Source: Hyperoodon ampullatus
Lineage: Eukaryota; Chordata; Mammalia; Artiodactyla; Ziphiidae
DNA length: 64,000 nucleotides
Assembly (NCBI GenBank): GCA_949752795.1
Contig: OX457056.1
Coordinates: forward strand, 174,120,428-174,184,427
Direction of reading: 5' to 3'
The notes beneath the pieces are model-generated. The model made no database searches. It was not told where the DNA came from and saw nothing but the letters and a program-made list of their open reading frames with translations. Below are positions 34,705 through 45,904 of this stretch, piece after piece. Positions within the stretch are counted from its first letter, which is position 1, and each line of letters starts with the position of its first letter. The position numbers were made by a program, and so were the translations under genes.

Positions 34705-34900
34705 CTTGAGCTGAGTTGAAATCCTGCTTCCTCATTTTCTAGCTGTATGAGTGTAACCAACTGATTTAATTTCCGTCTCAATTTGTCATCTATATTTTAG
34801 GAATACTAATGGATCTTAATGAGTTGCTGTGAGGACTAGATGGCTTATGAAAGGATTTGGAGCAGTGAGTACTAAATAAGTGTTAGCTATTTTGGCAGAG
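34705..34900 (+). repeat. MIR SINE
   Basis: The order ttgaaatcctgcttcctcat, ctagctgtatgagtgtaacc, gttgctgtgaggactagatg is a plus-strand MIR. Confidence 0.75.
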
Positions 34901-35144
34901 TCAGCCAGCTCTCCACAAAAGTCTGCTCACCCCTTCCCATATGGACTATACTATACACTACAGGATAGTTTAGTTGTGACTGGAAAGAGACTGTGCAGTC
35001 CAAGACATCTCCCAGCCTTTCTGTATACAGCTGTGACCAAGTGACTAGTTCATAATTTATCCCTGATGAGAATATATACACTAATATGTATAAAATGGAT
35101 AATAAGAATCTGCTGTATAAAAAAATAAATAAAATTCAAAAATT

Positions 35145-35211
35145 CTAAAAAGAAAGAAAGAAAGAAAGAAAAGAAAAGAAAAGAAAGAAAGAAAGAAAGA
35201 AAGAAAGAATG
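35145..35211. repeat. (GAAA)n microsatellite with (GAAAA) units
   Basis: The order is (gaaa)5, (gaaaa)3, (gaaa)7, followed by gaatga. It is an unstable tetranucleotide tract with a phase change in the middle. Confidence 0.92.
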
Positions 35212-35490
35212 AATTAGTGAAAACACACCTTCCTGTTACAATTAGAGAAACTTCTGAGTTTTCATTAGGATTACCTTCAACTGAAAACAGCTAAAGCTTA
35301 GGTATCTTTTGGCTTTGCTTTCTTCCAGAGACAGGACACCAAAGCCCTCGTGTTCATTTGTGTGCTCAGGCAAGTCTTGCAGTCAATACAATTAGACAAA
35401 TATATTCAGTGATCATCATGTCAAAACAGCAGGAACTACACATCTTTTCATGAGAAGGAGGCTTGTTTTGAAAAGATTGCAACTTTATCA
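35212..35490. other. No recognised feature
   Basis: Short gap between microsatellite and SINE; nothing supported. Confidence 0.4.
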
Positions 35491-35724
35491 AAACTTGGAT
35501 TTGGGGCTTCCCTGGTGGCGCAGTGGTTGAGAGTCCGCCTGCCGATGCAGGGGACACGGATTCGTGCCCCGGTCCGGGAAGATCCCACGTGCCGTGGAAC
35601 GGCTGGGCCCGTGAGCCATGGCCACTGAGCCTGCGCGTCCGGAGCCTGTGCTCCGCAACGGGAGAGGCCACAACAGTGAGGGGCCCGCGTATCGAAAAAA
35701 AAAAAACAAACAAACTTGGATTTG
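35491..35724 (+). mobile_element. CHR-type SINE, short form
   Basis: Copy at 35504-35711 with a perfect 13-base duplication aaacttggatttg (35491-35503 and 35712-35724). Confidence 0.95.
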
Positions 35725-35822
35725 TCTTAACTGGAACAATTTTGAAGTGTCCTTCAAGAATGCTTATCACATTGTCAAGGGAAAAAAAAATGCCTCCCAG
35801 GATAAGATCTTAGATAATTCAT

Positions 35823-36205
35823 ATGTATTAGTTTGCAGGGGCTGCCATAATAAAGTGCCACAGACTGGGTGGCTTAAACAGTAGAAATTTATTTCTGTTG
35901 GCTAGAAGTCCAAGATCAAGGTGTTGTCAGGGCTGGTTTCCTTACTGAAGCATCTCTCCCTGGCCAGTAGACAGTCATCTTCTCCCTGTGTCTTCACATG
36001 GCCTCCTCTCTGTACATGTCTGTGTTCTAATAGCCTCTTCTTATACAGACACCAGTCATATTGGGTTAGGACTCACCCCAATGACCTCATTTTAATTTAA
36101 TTATCTCTTTAAAGACCCTATGTCCAAATACAGCCACATTCTGAGGTACTAGGGGTTAGAACTTCAAAATACAAATTTGGGGGGCACACAATTCAGCCCA
36201 TAATA
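35823..36205 (-). mobile_element. MLT1/MST-like solo LTR (antisense)
   Basis: It opens gtattagtttgcaggggctg, then gccacagactgggtggctta, ctagaagtccaagatcaagg, ttcttatacagacaccagtc, acattctgaggtactagggg, and ends aattcagcccataata. This order is the antisense of a MaLR LTR, and it is the best-preserved antisense copy in the window. Confidence 0.85.
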
Positions 36206-37318
36206 CCCCGTGACCTAGAAACGGCCAAATTAAAAAAAACTGAAGTACCACACCTATCAATAATATCTTTTTCAGAATTGTGAGTATCCTTTCTACTATG
36301 CACTTTATTCTCCTTCAACACTGACTGGATGGAACTACCACTATCACTGGTGCCAGTATCTAAACTTACTTCCTAGCTAATGCATCTATTAAAAACAAAA
36401 TGCCTTTTTAAGCCCTTTTTGGAAACTGTGGATACAGCTGATAACCTCAGAAAGAGTTTGTCAGTTACAACCCTGGCACACAAATTCTTGGTGCTCTCTG
36501 CAGATGTTTCACCTGTCACACACATGACAATTTTTTCTGCTCTAATGAAAAGGGAAACTGCTCATGTCATGAAGTTTCTTTGCTTTGTCTTGAAATCACA
36601 GACAGCCAAAGGTCCTGGGAGTGCCATCTGCTACCCTGAAAATGGGCTCTTTCATCTGAGCTGGGTTTGGTTAGAAGTAGGCTGATTACAAAGACGTCTT
36701 CTGCATAGATGTCCCCTGGCTTACAAGAGTATGAGTCTTGAAGGGCTTAATTGAAATTTGGGCAGAAATTTCATGTTTTTATGAGAAAAGTAAATCATAT
36801 CCCCAGAATAGTCAGAAGGGAGGGAGTTCATTTATGCCTTGGTTCAGCTGGCAGCTATCTGGGCACTTAAAAATGAGGTAAATCATTTCAATGGAAGCTC
36901 TGCAGTCACCTTTGATGGATGCCACTTCTGGACAACTGTAGATTCCATTGGCCAACTTGCCACATTGGAAGAAGAGATTAGAATCCACAATTTGTAAAAA
37001 CTCCCTGATGCTAGAGGAAGTGTTTCAGCAGGCTGAAGTTGAAAATGATAGCATCTAGTCAATTAGCCAGAAGTTCACAGACATTCTCAGAAGTACTATA
37101 AAAGTCTGATAAAAATTACTTCTGCTGAGGTGGAAAAGGCGTTCATAATTCTTTTCCTGCAAACATACTTACCGTCAATGTGAAACTTCTGGAAAGATAC
37201 CCTCATCGCCTTGAGGACAAGGGAAATGAAATCATGAATTCAACCCCAAAACAAAGATTCTTGGAAATATCTAGCATTTCATGAGACCAACTACCCTCAC
37301 ATAACAAAGAACATATGA
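36206..37318. other. Single-copy-looking DNA; one 101-codon frame
   Basis: About 1.1 kb. An ATG-initiated frame at 36380-36685 encodes 101 residues with no recognised domain, signal peptide or homologue I can name. No clear splice or polyadenylation context was seen, so it is not called as a gene. Confidence 0.4.
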
Positions 37319-37319
37319 G

Positions 37320-37625
37320 GGGCTTCCCTGGTGGCGCAGTGGTTGAGAATCTGCCTGCCAATGCAGGGGACACGGGTTTGAGCCCTGGTCTGTGAAGATC
37401 CCACATGCTGCGGAGCAACTAGGCCCGTGAGCCACAACTACTGAGCCTGCGAGTCTGGAGCTTGTGCTCCACAACAAGAGAGGCCGCGACAGTGAGAGGC
37501 CCGCGCACCGCGATGAAGAGTGGCCCCCGCTTGCCACAACTAGAGAAAGCCCATGCACAGAAACGAAGACCCAACACAGCCAAAAATAAAAATAAATAAA
37601 ATTTTAAAAAATAATAATAATAATA
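37320..37625 (+). mobile_element. CHR-type SINE, long form
   Basis: About 300 bases. It shares the tRNA-derived head but continues beyond the point where the short form ends, with gatgaagagtggcccccgct, tgccacaactagagaaagcc and an ataaataaa tail with (taa)n. It is more diverged than the short copies and has no exact duplication, so probably older. Confidence 0.88.
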
Positions 37626-37639
37626 AACAATCATGAAAC

Positions 37640-38085
37640 CTCAGTAGCATACAGCAACAAGTGTTTATTGCACAAATATCCAGGGTTAGCTCAGGGTCAG
37701 CTAGGGAGATCTTTAATCTTAGCTGAAGTTATGCATGTGTCTGGCATCAGCTGGTGGTTGGAAGAACTAAGATGGCCTCAGCTTTACACATCTCTACTCT
37801 GCACATCTCTCTTCTTCTATCAGGCTAGATCAACCATATTCTGGTGGTAAAGACAGAGACACAAGAGAAAGGGCAGACATACTCGAGGTCTCTTTATGCC
37901 ACCACCCAGAACTGGCATTCTTTCACCCCCATCTCATCCTGAAGGTCACTCAGAATTGAGGGATAGGGAAAATATACTCCAATGCTTCTGTGAGAGTAAC
38001 TGCTAAGTCACATGGCAAAGGGCATGGATAGAGGGAGGGATAAGATGCTGGGACCATCAAAGCAGTTTCCCACCCTCACCAAGGC
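37640..38085 (-). mobile_element. Old LTR-like element (antisense)
   Basis: The order catacagcaacaagtgttta, tctggcatcagctggtggtt, aagatggcctcagctttaca, tatcaggctagatcaaccat and gtcacatggcaaagggcatg matches the antisense of a common mammalian LTR-type repeat. I believe the split element at 55750-57700 is the same family on the plus strand. The subfamily was not assigned. Confidence 0.6.
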
Positions 38086-38550
38086 TGCAGACAGTGGGGG
38101 GAAAGGAACTTTCCAAAAGGAATCCAAACTGCCAAAAGGTGGTTTAAGTTAATTCTAAGAAGCCAATTATAACAATAAAGTAAAGTTTATACAAAATACT
38201 GTATGCATGTGTGTGTCTGGATTTTTTTTATTAAAGGGTGTAAAGCTTTCATCATAATCTCATATCAGTTTTAGACTGGGAAGAACAACACACACAGAAT
38301 CAGAACACACCCTAGTAGTTCAGCCCCAATACTTTATCTGTTAAAGCTTTGAGGTAGTTCTGCACCATCTGGGCCTTCAATTCCTTGTTGTAAATGAAAG
38401 GTGTTGCTTAGCTATTTGCTATTTATTGAGTAGGGCCTCGCACTATTCCTCCATTTGTAGGCCACTGTGGACATGTAACTTATATGAGAACTAAACCTAA
38501 ACTAATATTTAAAAAGTCAGCAGAGCACGATTAAAAGGGTAGACATAAAA
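38086..38550. other. No recognised feature
   Basis: About 460 bases of AT-rich DNA next to the LINE-1 target site; nothing supported. Confidence 0.4.
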
Positions 38551-38979
38551 CCAGACAATTTTTTTAAACATCTTTATTGGAGTATAATTGCTTTACAATG
38601 GTGTGTTACTTCCTGCTTTATAACAAAGTGAATCAGTTATACATATACACATATACACATATCTCTTCTCTCTTGCGTCTCCCTCCCTCCCACACTCCTT
38701 ATCCCACCCCTCTAGTTGGTCGCAAAGCACCGAGCTGACCTCCCTGTGCTATGCGGCTGCTTCTCACTAGCTATCTATTTTACATTTGGTAGTGTATATA
38801 TGTCCGTGCCACTCTTTCACTTTGTCCCAGCTTACCCTTCCCCCTACCCGTATCCTCAAGTCCATTCTCTAGTAGGTCTGCATTGTTATTCCCATCTTGC
38901 CCCTAGGTTCTTCATTACCATTTTGTTTTTGTTTTTTAGATTCCATATATATGTGTTAGTATATGATATTTGTTTTTCT

Positions 38980-40160
38980 CTTTCTGACTTACTTCACTCT
39001 GTATGACAGACTCTAGGTCCATCCACCTCACTACAAATGACTCAATTTTGTTTCTTTTTATGGCTGAGTAATTCCATTGTATATATGTGCCACAACTTCT
39101 TTATCCATTCATCTGTGGATGGACACTTAGGTTGCTTCCATGTCGTAGCTATTGTACACAGAGCTGCAATGAACATTGTGGTACATGACTCCTTTTGAAT
39201 TATGGTTTTCTCAGGGTATATGCCCAGTAGTGGGATTGCTGGGTCGTATGCTAGTTCTACTTTTAGTTTTTTAAGGAACCTCCATACTGTTCTCCATAGT
39301 GGCTGTATCAATTTACATTCCCACCAACAGTGCAAGAGGGTTCCCTTTTCTCCACACCCTCTCCAGCATTTATTGTTTCTAGATTTTTTGATGATGGCCA
39401 TTCTAACTGGTCTGAGAGGATATCTCAATGAAGTTTTGATTTGCATTGCTCTAATGATTAATGATGTTGAGCATTCTTTCATGTGTTTGTTGGAAGATTC
39501 TGTATCTTCTTCGGAGAAATGTCTATTTAGGTCTTCTGCCCATTTTTGGATTGGGTTGTTTGTTTTTTTGATACTGAATTGCATGAGCTGCTTGTAAATT
39601 TTGGAGATTAATCCTTTGTCAGTTGCTTCCTTTGCAAATATTTTCTCCCATTCTGAGAGCTGTCTTTTCGTCTTGTTTATGGTTTCCTTTGCTGTGCAAA
39701 AGATTTAAGTTTCATTAGGTCCCATTTGTTTATTTTTGTTTTTATTTCCATTTCTCTAGGAGGTGGGTCAAAAAGGATCTTGCTGTGATGTATGTCATAG
39801 GGTGTTTTGCCTATGTTTTCCTCTAAGAATTTTATACTGTCTGGCCTTACATTTAGGTCTTCAATCCATTTTGAGTTTATTTTTGGTGTATGGTGTTAGG
39901 GAGTGTTCTCATTTCATTCTTTTACACGTAGCTGTCCACTTTTCCCAGCACCAATTATTGAAGAGGCTGTCTTTTCACCACTGTATATTCTTGCATCCTT
40001 TATCAAAGATAAGGTGACCATATGTGCGTGGGTTTATGTCTGGGCTTTCTATCCTGTTCCAGTGATCTATATTTCTGTTTTTGTGACAGTACCATACAGT
40101 CTTGATTACTGTAGCTTTGTAGTATAGTGTGAAGTCAGGGAGCCTGATTCCTCCAGCTCC
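38980..40160 (-). pseudogene. LINE-1 B ORF2 C-terminal part
   Basis: After the deletion the frame is shifted ([17 protein letters not shown]). Further on, the frame at 39584-39042 keeps the C-terminal Cys motif intact, [18 protein letters not shown], then a terminal frameshift near the end. The 3' UTR follows, to about 38562. Confidence 0.85.
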
Positions 40161-40827
40161 TTCATCAGTGATATTGGCCAGTAGTTTTCTTTCTTTGTGA
40201 CATCCTTGTCTGGTTTTGGTATCAGAGTGATGGTGGCCTTGTAGAATGAGTTTGGGAGTGTTCCTCCCTCTGCTATATTTTGGAAGAGTTGGAGAAGGAT
40301 AGGTGTTAGCTCTTCTCTAAATGTTTGATAGAATTCGCCTGTGAAACCATCTGGTCCTGGGCTTTTGTGTGTTGGAAGATTTTTATTCACAGTTTCAATT
40401 TAAGTGCTTGTGATTGGTCTGTTCATATTTTCTATTTCTTCCAGGTTCAGTCTCAGAAGCTTGTGCATTTCTAAGAATCTGTGCATTTCTTCCACGTTGT
40501 CCATTTTATTGGCATAGAGTTGCTTGTAGTAATCTCTCATGATCCTTTGTATTTCTGCAGTGTCAGTTGTTACTTCTCCTTTTTCATTTCTAATTGTATT
40601 GATTTGAGTCTTCTCCCTTTTTTTCTTGATGAGTCTGGCTAATGGTTTATCAATTTTGTTTATCTTCTCAAAGAACCAGCTTTTAGTTGTATTGATCTTT
40701 GCTGTCATTTGCTTCTTTTCTTTTTCATTTATTTCTGATCTGATCTTTATGATTTCTTTCCTTCTGCTAACTTTGGGGTTTTTTGTTCTTTCTCTAATTG
40801 CTTTAGGTGTAAGGTTAGGTTGTTTAT
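40161..40827 (-). pseudogene. LINE-1 B ORF2 linker up to deletion
   Basis: It carries [20 protein letters not shown] and [13 protein letters not shown], then ENYWPISLM at the deletion point near 40161. Stops lie near 40825 and 40400. At the junction the sequence jumps from the polymerase start to a segment equivalent to copy A 9545, skipping the whole catalytic core. Confidence 0.85.
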
Positions 40828-41762
40828 TTAAGATGTTTCTTGTTTCTTATGGTAGGATTGTATTGCTATAAACTTCCCTCTTAGAACTGCTTTTGCTGCA
40901 TCCCATAGGTTTTGGGTCATCGTGTTTTCATTGTCATTTGTTTCTAGGTAATTTTTGATTTCCTCTTTGATTTCTTCAGTGATCTTTTGGTTATTAAGTA
41001 GTGTATTGTTTAGCTTCCATGTGTTTGTATTTTTTACAGATTTTTTTCTGTAATTGATATCTAGTCTCATAGCACTGTGGTCGGAAAAGATACTTGATAC
41101 AATTTCAATTTTCTTAAGTTTACCAAGGCTTGATTTGTGACCCAAGATATGATCTATCCTGGAGAATGTCCCATGAGCACTTGAGAAGAAAGTATATTTT
41201 GTTGTTTTTGGATGGAATGTCCTATAAATATCAATTAAGTCCATCTTGTTAAATGTATCATTTACAGCTTGTGTTTCCTTATTTATTTTCATTTTGGATG
41301 ATCTGTCCATTGGTGAAAATGGGATGTTAAAGTCCCCTACTATGATTGTGTTACTGTCAATTTCCCCTTTCATGGATGTTAGTATTTGCCTTATGTATTG
41401 AGGTGCTCCTATGTTGGGTGCATAAATATTTACAATTGTTATATCTTCTTCTTGGATTGATCCCTGGATCATTATGTAGTGTCCTTCTTTGTCTCTTGTA
41501 ATAGTCTTTGTTTTAAAGTCTATTTTTTCTGATATGAGAATTGATACTCCAGCTTTCTTTTGATTTCCATTTGCATGGAATACTTTTTCCATCCCCTCAC
41601 TTTCAGTCTGTATGTGTCCCTAGGTCTGAAGTGGGTCTCTTGTAGACAGCGTATATACAGGTCTTGTTTTTGCATCCATTCAGCCCATCTATGTCTTTTG
41701 GTTGGAGCATTTAATCCATTTACATTTGAGGTAATTATCGATATGTATGCTCCTATTCCCAT
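40828..41762 (-). pseudogene. LINE-1 B ORF2 endonuclease domain
   Basis: ORF2 begins near 41762 (MGIGAYISIITSNVNGLNAP). A frameshift near 41585 separates this from a 254-codon frame at 41592-40828 that keeps [28 protein letters not shown] and IFSDHSAM, which include the expected catalytic Asp and His residues. It is the best-preserved endonuclease in the window, but it is split by the frameshift and lacks a downstream polymerase. Confidence 0.88.
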
Positions 41763-41820
41763 TTTCTTAATTGTTTTGGGTTTGTTATTGTAGGTCTTCT
41801 CCTTCTCTTGTGTTTCCTGC

Positions 41821-42703
41821 CTAGAGAAGTTCCTTTAGCATTTGTTGTAAAGGTGGTTTGGTGGTGCTGAATTCTCTTAGCTTTTGCTTGTCTGTAAAGG
41901 TTTTAATTCATCTGACAAATCTGAATGAGATCCTTGCTGGGTAATCTTGGTTGTAGGTTTTTCCCCTTCGTCACTTTAAATATGTCCTGCCACTCCCTTC
42001 TGGCTTATGGAGTTTCTGCTGAAAGATCAGCTCTTAACCTTGTGGGGATTCCCTGGTGTGTTGTCATTTTTCCCTTGCCGCTTTTAATATTTTTTCTTTG
42101 TATTTAATTTTTAATAGTTTGATTCATATGTGTCTTGGCGTGTTTCTCCTTGGATTTATCCTGTATGGGACTCTGTGCTTCCTGAACTTGATTAACTATT
42201 TCCTTTCCCATATTAGGGAAGTTCTCAACTATAATCTCTTCAAGGATTTTCTCAGTCCCTTTCTTTTTCTCTTCTTCTACTGGGACTCCTATAATTTGAA
42301 TGTTGGTGAGTTTAATGTTGTTCCAGAGGTCTCTGAGACTGTCCTCAATTGTTTTCATTCTTTTTTCTTTATTCTGCTCTGCAGTAGTTATTTCCACTAT
42401 TTTATCTTCCAGGTCACTTATCTGTTCTTCTGCCTCAGTTATTCTGCTATTGATCCCTTCTAGAGAATTTTTAATTTCATTTATTGTGTTTTTCCTCACT
42501 GTTTGTTTGCTCTTTAGTTCTTCTAGGTCCTTGTTAAACGTTTCTTGTATTTCCTCCATTCTATTTCCAAGATTTTGGATCATCTTTACTATCATTACTC
42601 TGAATTCTTTTTCAGGTAGACTGCCTATTTCCTCTTCATTTGTTAGGTCGGGTGGGTTTTTACCTTGCTCCTTCATCTGCTGCATGTTTCTCTGTCTTCT
42701 CAT
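41821..42703 (-). pseudogene. LINE-1 B ORF1
   Basis: ATG at 42703 gives 199 codons: an N-terminal basic tract (MRRQRNMQQMKEQGK), a long coiled coil (FNKDLEELKSKQTVRKNTIN; ITEAEEQISDLEDKIVEITT) and the first half of the RNA-recognition motif (TNIQIIGVP), ending TIKN-stop at 42104-42106. The homologous C-terminal domain follows in a +1 frame (KIKYKEKILKAARE) and reaches the usual stop at 41821-41823 only with further breaks. The usual LINE-1 ORF1 protein is about 300-340 residues, so this one is truncated. Confidence 0.88.
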
Positions 42704-43562
42704 TTTGCTTAACTTACTGTGTTTGGGGTCTCCTTTTCACAGGCTGCAGGTTCGTATTTCCCGTTATTTTTGGTGTTCGGCCCCAGTGGCTAAGGCTGTT
42801 TCAGTGGGTTGTGTAGGCTTCCTGGTGGAGCGGACTAGTGTCTGTGTTCTGGTGGATGAGGCTGGATCTTATCTTTCTGGTGTGCAGGTCCACGTTTGGT
42901 GGTGTGTTTTGGGGTGTCTGTGGCCTTATTTTGATTTTAGCCAGCCTCTCTTCTAATGGGTGGGGTTGTGTTCCTGTCTTGCTAGTTGTTTGGCATAGGG
43001 TGTCAAGCACTGTAGTTTGCTGGTCATTGAGTGGAGCTGTGTCTCAGCGTTGACATGGAGATCTCTGGGAGACTTTCGCAGTTTGACATTATGTGGAGAC
43101 AAGAGGAAAAGTCTCTTGTCTCTTCGGCAGCTCCAGACTTTTTCCCTGACTCCCTCCCGGCTAGCCATGGTGCACTAGCCCCTTCAGGCTGTGTTCACAC
43201 CGCCAACCCCAGTCCTCTCCCTGGGATCTAAGCTCCAAAGCCCTCCCCCCTCCGCCACCCGCAGTCTCCACCCACGAAGGGGCTTCCTAGTGTGTGGAAA
43301 CCTTTCCTCCTTCACGGCTCCCTCCCACTGGTGCAGGTCCCGTCCCTATTCTTTTGTCTCTGTTTTTTCTTTTTTCTTTTGCCCTACCCAGGTACGTGGG
43401 GAGTTTCTTGCCTTTTGGGAGGTCTGAGGTCTTCTGCCAGCGTTCAGTAGGAGTTGTTCTGTAGGAGTTGTTCCACATGTAGATGTATTTCTGATGTATT
43501 TGTGGGGAGGAAGGTGATCTCCAAGTCTTACCCTTCCGCCATCTTGAAGCTCCTCCCCAAAG
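42704..43562 (-). promoter_or_regulatory. LINE-1 B 5' UTR
   Basis: GC-richer internal promoter region of about 860 bases. It lacks the tandem blocks of copy A. Only its ORF1-proximal half (around agcaagacaggaacacaacc) resembles copy A, so the two elements share the proximal part but not the distal promoter. Several 60-75-codon frames on both strands are incidental. Confidence 0.75.
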
Positions 43563-43589
43563 CCAGACAATTTAACCAGGCAATAAAAC

Positions 43590-43725
43590 CTGTATTGGCC
43601 CTTTATTAGCCATGTGAACTGGTCAGTTTTCTTAACTTCTCTGTGCTAGTTTCCCTATCTATACAATGGAAACAGTAATAGTAGTATCTACCCTTCCAGT
43701 TGTTGTGAGGATAAATGAGAGGTGG
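43590..43725 (+). repeat. MIR SINE, head lost
   Basis: The order attagccatgtgaactggtc, cttaacttctctgtgctag, tttccctatctatacaatgg, agttgttgtgaggataaatg is a plus-strand MIR. LINE-1 B inserted next to it. Confidence 0.75.
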
Positions 43726-45189
43726 AAATCAAGGGATCACTGCTGGAACTTTTTGTTCTAGCAACACACCGAGGCTACAATCCACAGATCGCTGCCAGCA
43801 CCCCAACACTAAGATCTTGTCGCGCCCCACGCCCTGCTTCTTCTCATTACCCCTCCGAGCCTAGTGGCTCTATATCAGAACACAGCTGTGGAAAGACCAG
43901 TACCATGGCCATGCTTGATGACAGAAAGTAGTAGGCATAGAAAGATGGCCTCTGTCTCACTCTACCTTCCAAATCTCAGGTGAGTGTGTGATATTAGTGA
44001 AAATAAACTATATTCAGAACCACAGCTGCAAAGGAGCCTAGGAAATGCAGGGTTCTTCTTTTACATTTCCAACCTCTGCAGACCAAAGCACACCACTCCC
44101 CACAGGCACCATGCTCATTATATCAGGTAATGTCAAGAGAACCGGAAAGAGATGGAGCCTTATACGGTATCCCTTGGGGCAGAGATGGTGAAAGCCATGA
44201 AGGCAAGGGGAGGGTGAAATGTCCTAGAGGAGAGGATGGCTTTCTGTAGATCCCACAGATCTACACCACCACCCTGGAAAAAAGAGTAAGAACACACTCT
44301 GTTAGGTCCCACTTCATCTCTGCGAGACATTAAGCATATTTAACCTCATTAAAATACTAATAGTATCCTCAAAGACGCTGGTGAAAAGTTCATGAGATGG
44401 CAGATATGAAAGCAATTAGTGCAATAATGCCAGAGTTACTGAATCCATTGAGGAATCATCTGAATTGCCAAGGTTAGGGAATGTGTCCTGTTCTTTGATA
44501 TTCCCAAGCATGGTGCCTTACCCCAAATTAGATGTCAATACATAATTACAGACTGTACCAACCAGAAAGTACAATTCTGCTGTGAATGACAGTGTTAGAT
44601 GGAGGGGATTGAGGAAGGGGAGTAAAGTAAAGGGAAAGAAATTATTTTACAAAAATCATAACAGAGAGGATATCTATTGTCTCTGTGGAGGACTAGACTT
44701 CACCTTAACTAGAGGAAGATTTCTAAGTATTCACTAGTCCTTCTAATGAAGTGCTAGTTCTAAGGAAACAGGGCATTATTGGCTTTTCAGATTAAATCAC
44801 TATTCAAAGCACATAGGCGTCTTATACTTTACTTATGCATTCCCTTATTTCATAAGTTTCTGAACCTCATCTTCATAAATGACAACCTTCAGGATTAACA
44901 GAACGGGCATAATGTCAATGGGTTCATTTGCTGCTTTGAAAGCTATGATATTCTCTATACCTAAAAGATAGCAAAGAATCCTATGAGAGGCAAGGCAATT
45001 TCCCTATTTTTTTTTTTCCCTAGAATCGGACAATATGCCAAGTACAGGGCAGTAAATGGAGTAAGGCACACATTTCCTGTACCTCTGCTATACCACTCAG
45101 TCTGCTGGGCACTAGACCTAAGAATCATTAAAGAGAGCCTCCACGTCAGCTGACCTCTGATAGGTCCACACTATCACAGTGACAGCTGT
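43726..45189. other. Single-copy-looking DNA
   Basis: About 1.5 kb with no assigned gene. A 69-codon frame at 43722-43931 has no domain. Positions 45006-45018 are a T run. No repeat family could be supported. Confidence 0.4.
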
Positions 45190-45345
45190 CACACATCCCC
45201 CCCTGAACCACAATGTTCTCACCTCCAAAAGAGGAAAGTTCCCAAACCATTCCATAGGGCTATTGAGATAACAGTACAAAAGTAAAATGTGCAAAGTATA
45301 AATCACTTACTACATTGGGAGATTATTAATAGTTAGTAACTGGCA
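45190..45345 (+). repeat. Possible MIR 3' half
   Basis: The segment agggctattgagataacagt, aaatgtgcaaagtataaatc resembles the 3' half of a diverged plus-strand MIR. Weak. Confidence 0.35.
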
Positions 45346-45385
45346 GAAATTTAATTTTTGAAATAGTCAGTTGGTACCAGAAGAT

Positions 45386-45447
45386 TTTCAAATACAAATT
45401 TCAAATACAAATTTGGTTTGAAATTTGGTTTCAAATACAAATTTCAA
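45386..45447. repeat. 13-base minisatellite, three exact copies
   Basis: The unit tttcaaatacaaa occurs at 45386-45398, 45399-45411 and 45429-45441. Between the second and third lies an inverted-looking tttggtttgaaatttgg. Confidence 0.85.
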
Positions 45448-45570
45448 TATACGAAAATGACTTTCAGCTTGATGAATCTTCAAAAATTTAACACGGTAAA
45501 TACCAATCACATGTCAGAGGATATAAAAGAAAAGCAAATTAGTACAATAAACAGTAAAATCCAGAATTAG

Positions 45571-45648
45571 AAACATTACTAGAATTTATATTTGAAGTCC
45601 AGCAGCCATCCTACTGGACTTCAAGTATAAATTCTAGAAATGTCTTTT
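45571..45648. repeat. Near-perfect hairpin, 30-bp arms, 11-base loop
   Basis: The left arm ends tagaatttatatttgaagtccag and the right arm begins ctggacttcaagtataaattct. Arms of about 30 bases (45573-45602 and 45614-45643) pair with one A-A mismatch and one G-U wobble; the loop is 45603-45613. The shape fits a pre-miRNA or a palindromic MITE remnant. No terminal repeat family was recognised. Confidence 0.8.
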
Positions 45649-45680
45649 AAAATTAGCAATAGGTACTAAGAGTCTCTTTC

Positions 45681-45904
45681 AAAGTAAAGGGAGGGCTTCC
45701 CTGGTGGCGCAGTGGTTGAGAGTCCGCCTGCCGATGCAGGGGACACGGGTTCGTGCCCTGGTCCGGGAGAATCCCACATGCCGTGGAGCGGCTGGGCCCG
45801 TGAGCCATGGCCACTGAGCCTGTGCGTCCGGAGCCTGTGCTCTGCAACGGGAAAGGCCACGGCAGTGAGAGGCCCACGTACCACGAAAAAAAAAAGTAAA
45901 GGGA
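45681..45904 (+). mobile_element. CHR-type SINE, short form
   Basis: Copy at 45693-45892 with a perfect 12-base duplication aaagtaaaggga (45681-45692 and 45893-45904). It is only about 40 bases downstream of the hairpin. Confidence 0.95.

Larger units (their letters stand above)
38551..43573 (-). mobile_element. LINE-1 copy B, both ends present, internal deletion
   Basis: Reading on the minus strand: 5' end at about 43562, ORF1 from 42703, ORF2 from about 41762, 3' end with A tail at about 38562. The duplication ccagacaattt is perfect (38551-38561 and 43563-43573). At 5.0 kb it would be full length but for about 1 kb missing from ORF2 at a junction near 40161. The 5' UTR is of a different type from copy A, opening ggggaggagcttcaagatgg. 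Confidence 0.93.

Noticed and set aside
36380..36685. An ATG-initiated 101-codon frame.
   Set aside because: No recognised family, no splice or polyadenylation context; this length is not rare by chance in 64 kb.
42300..42956. A 218-codon plus-strand frame, the longest outside the sense strand of the LINE-1s.
   Set aside because: It is antisense to copy B ORF1 and 5' UTR; its hydrophobic, Ser/Leu-rich content is expected from the complement of Lys/Glu codons.
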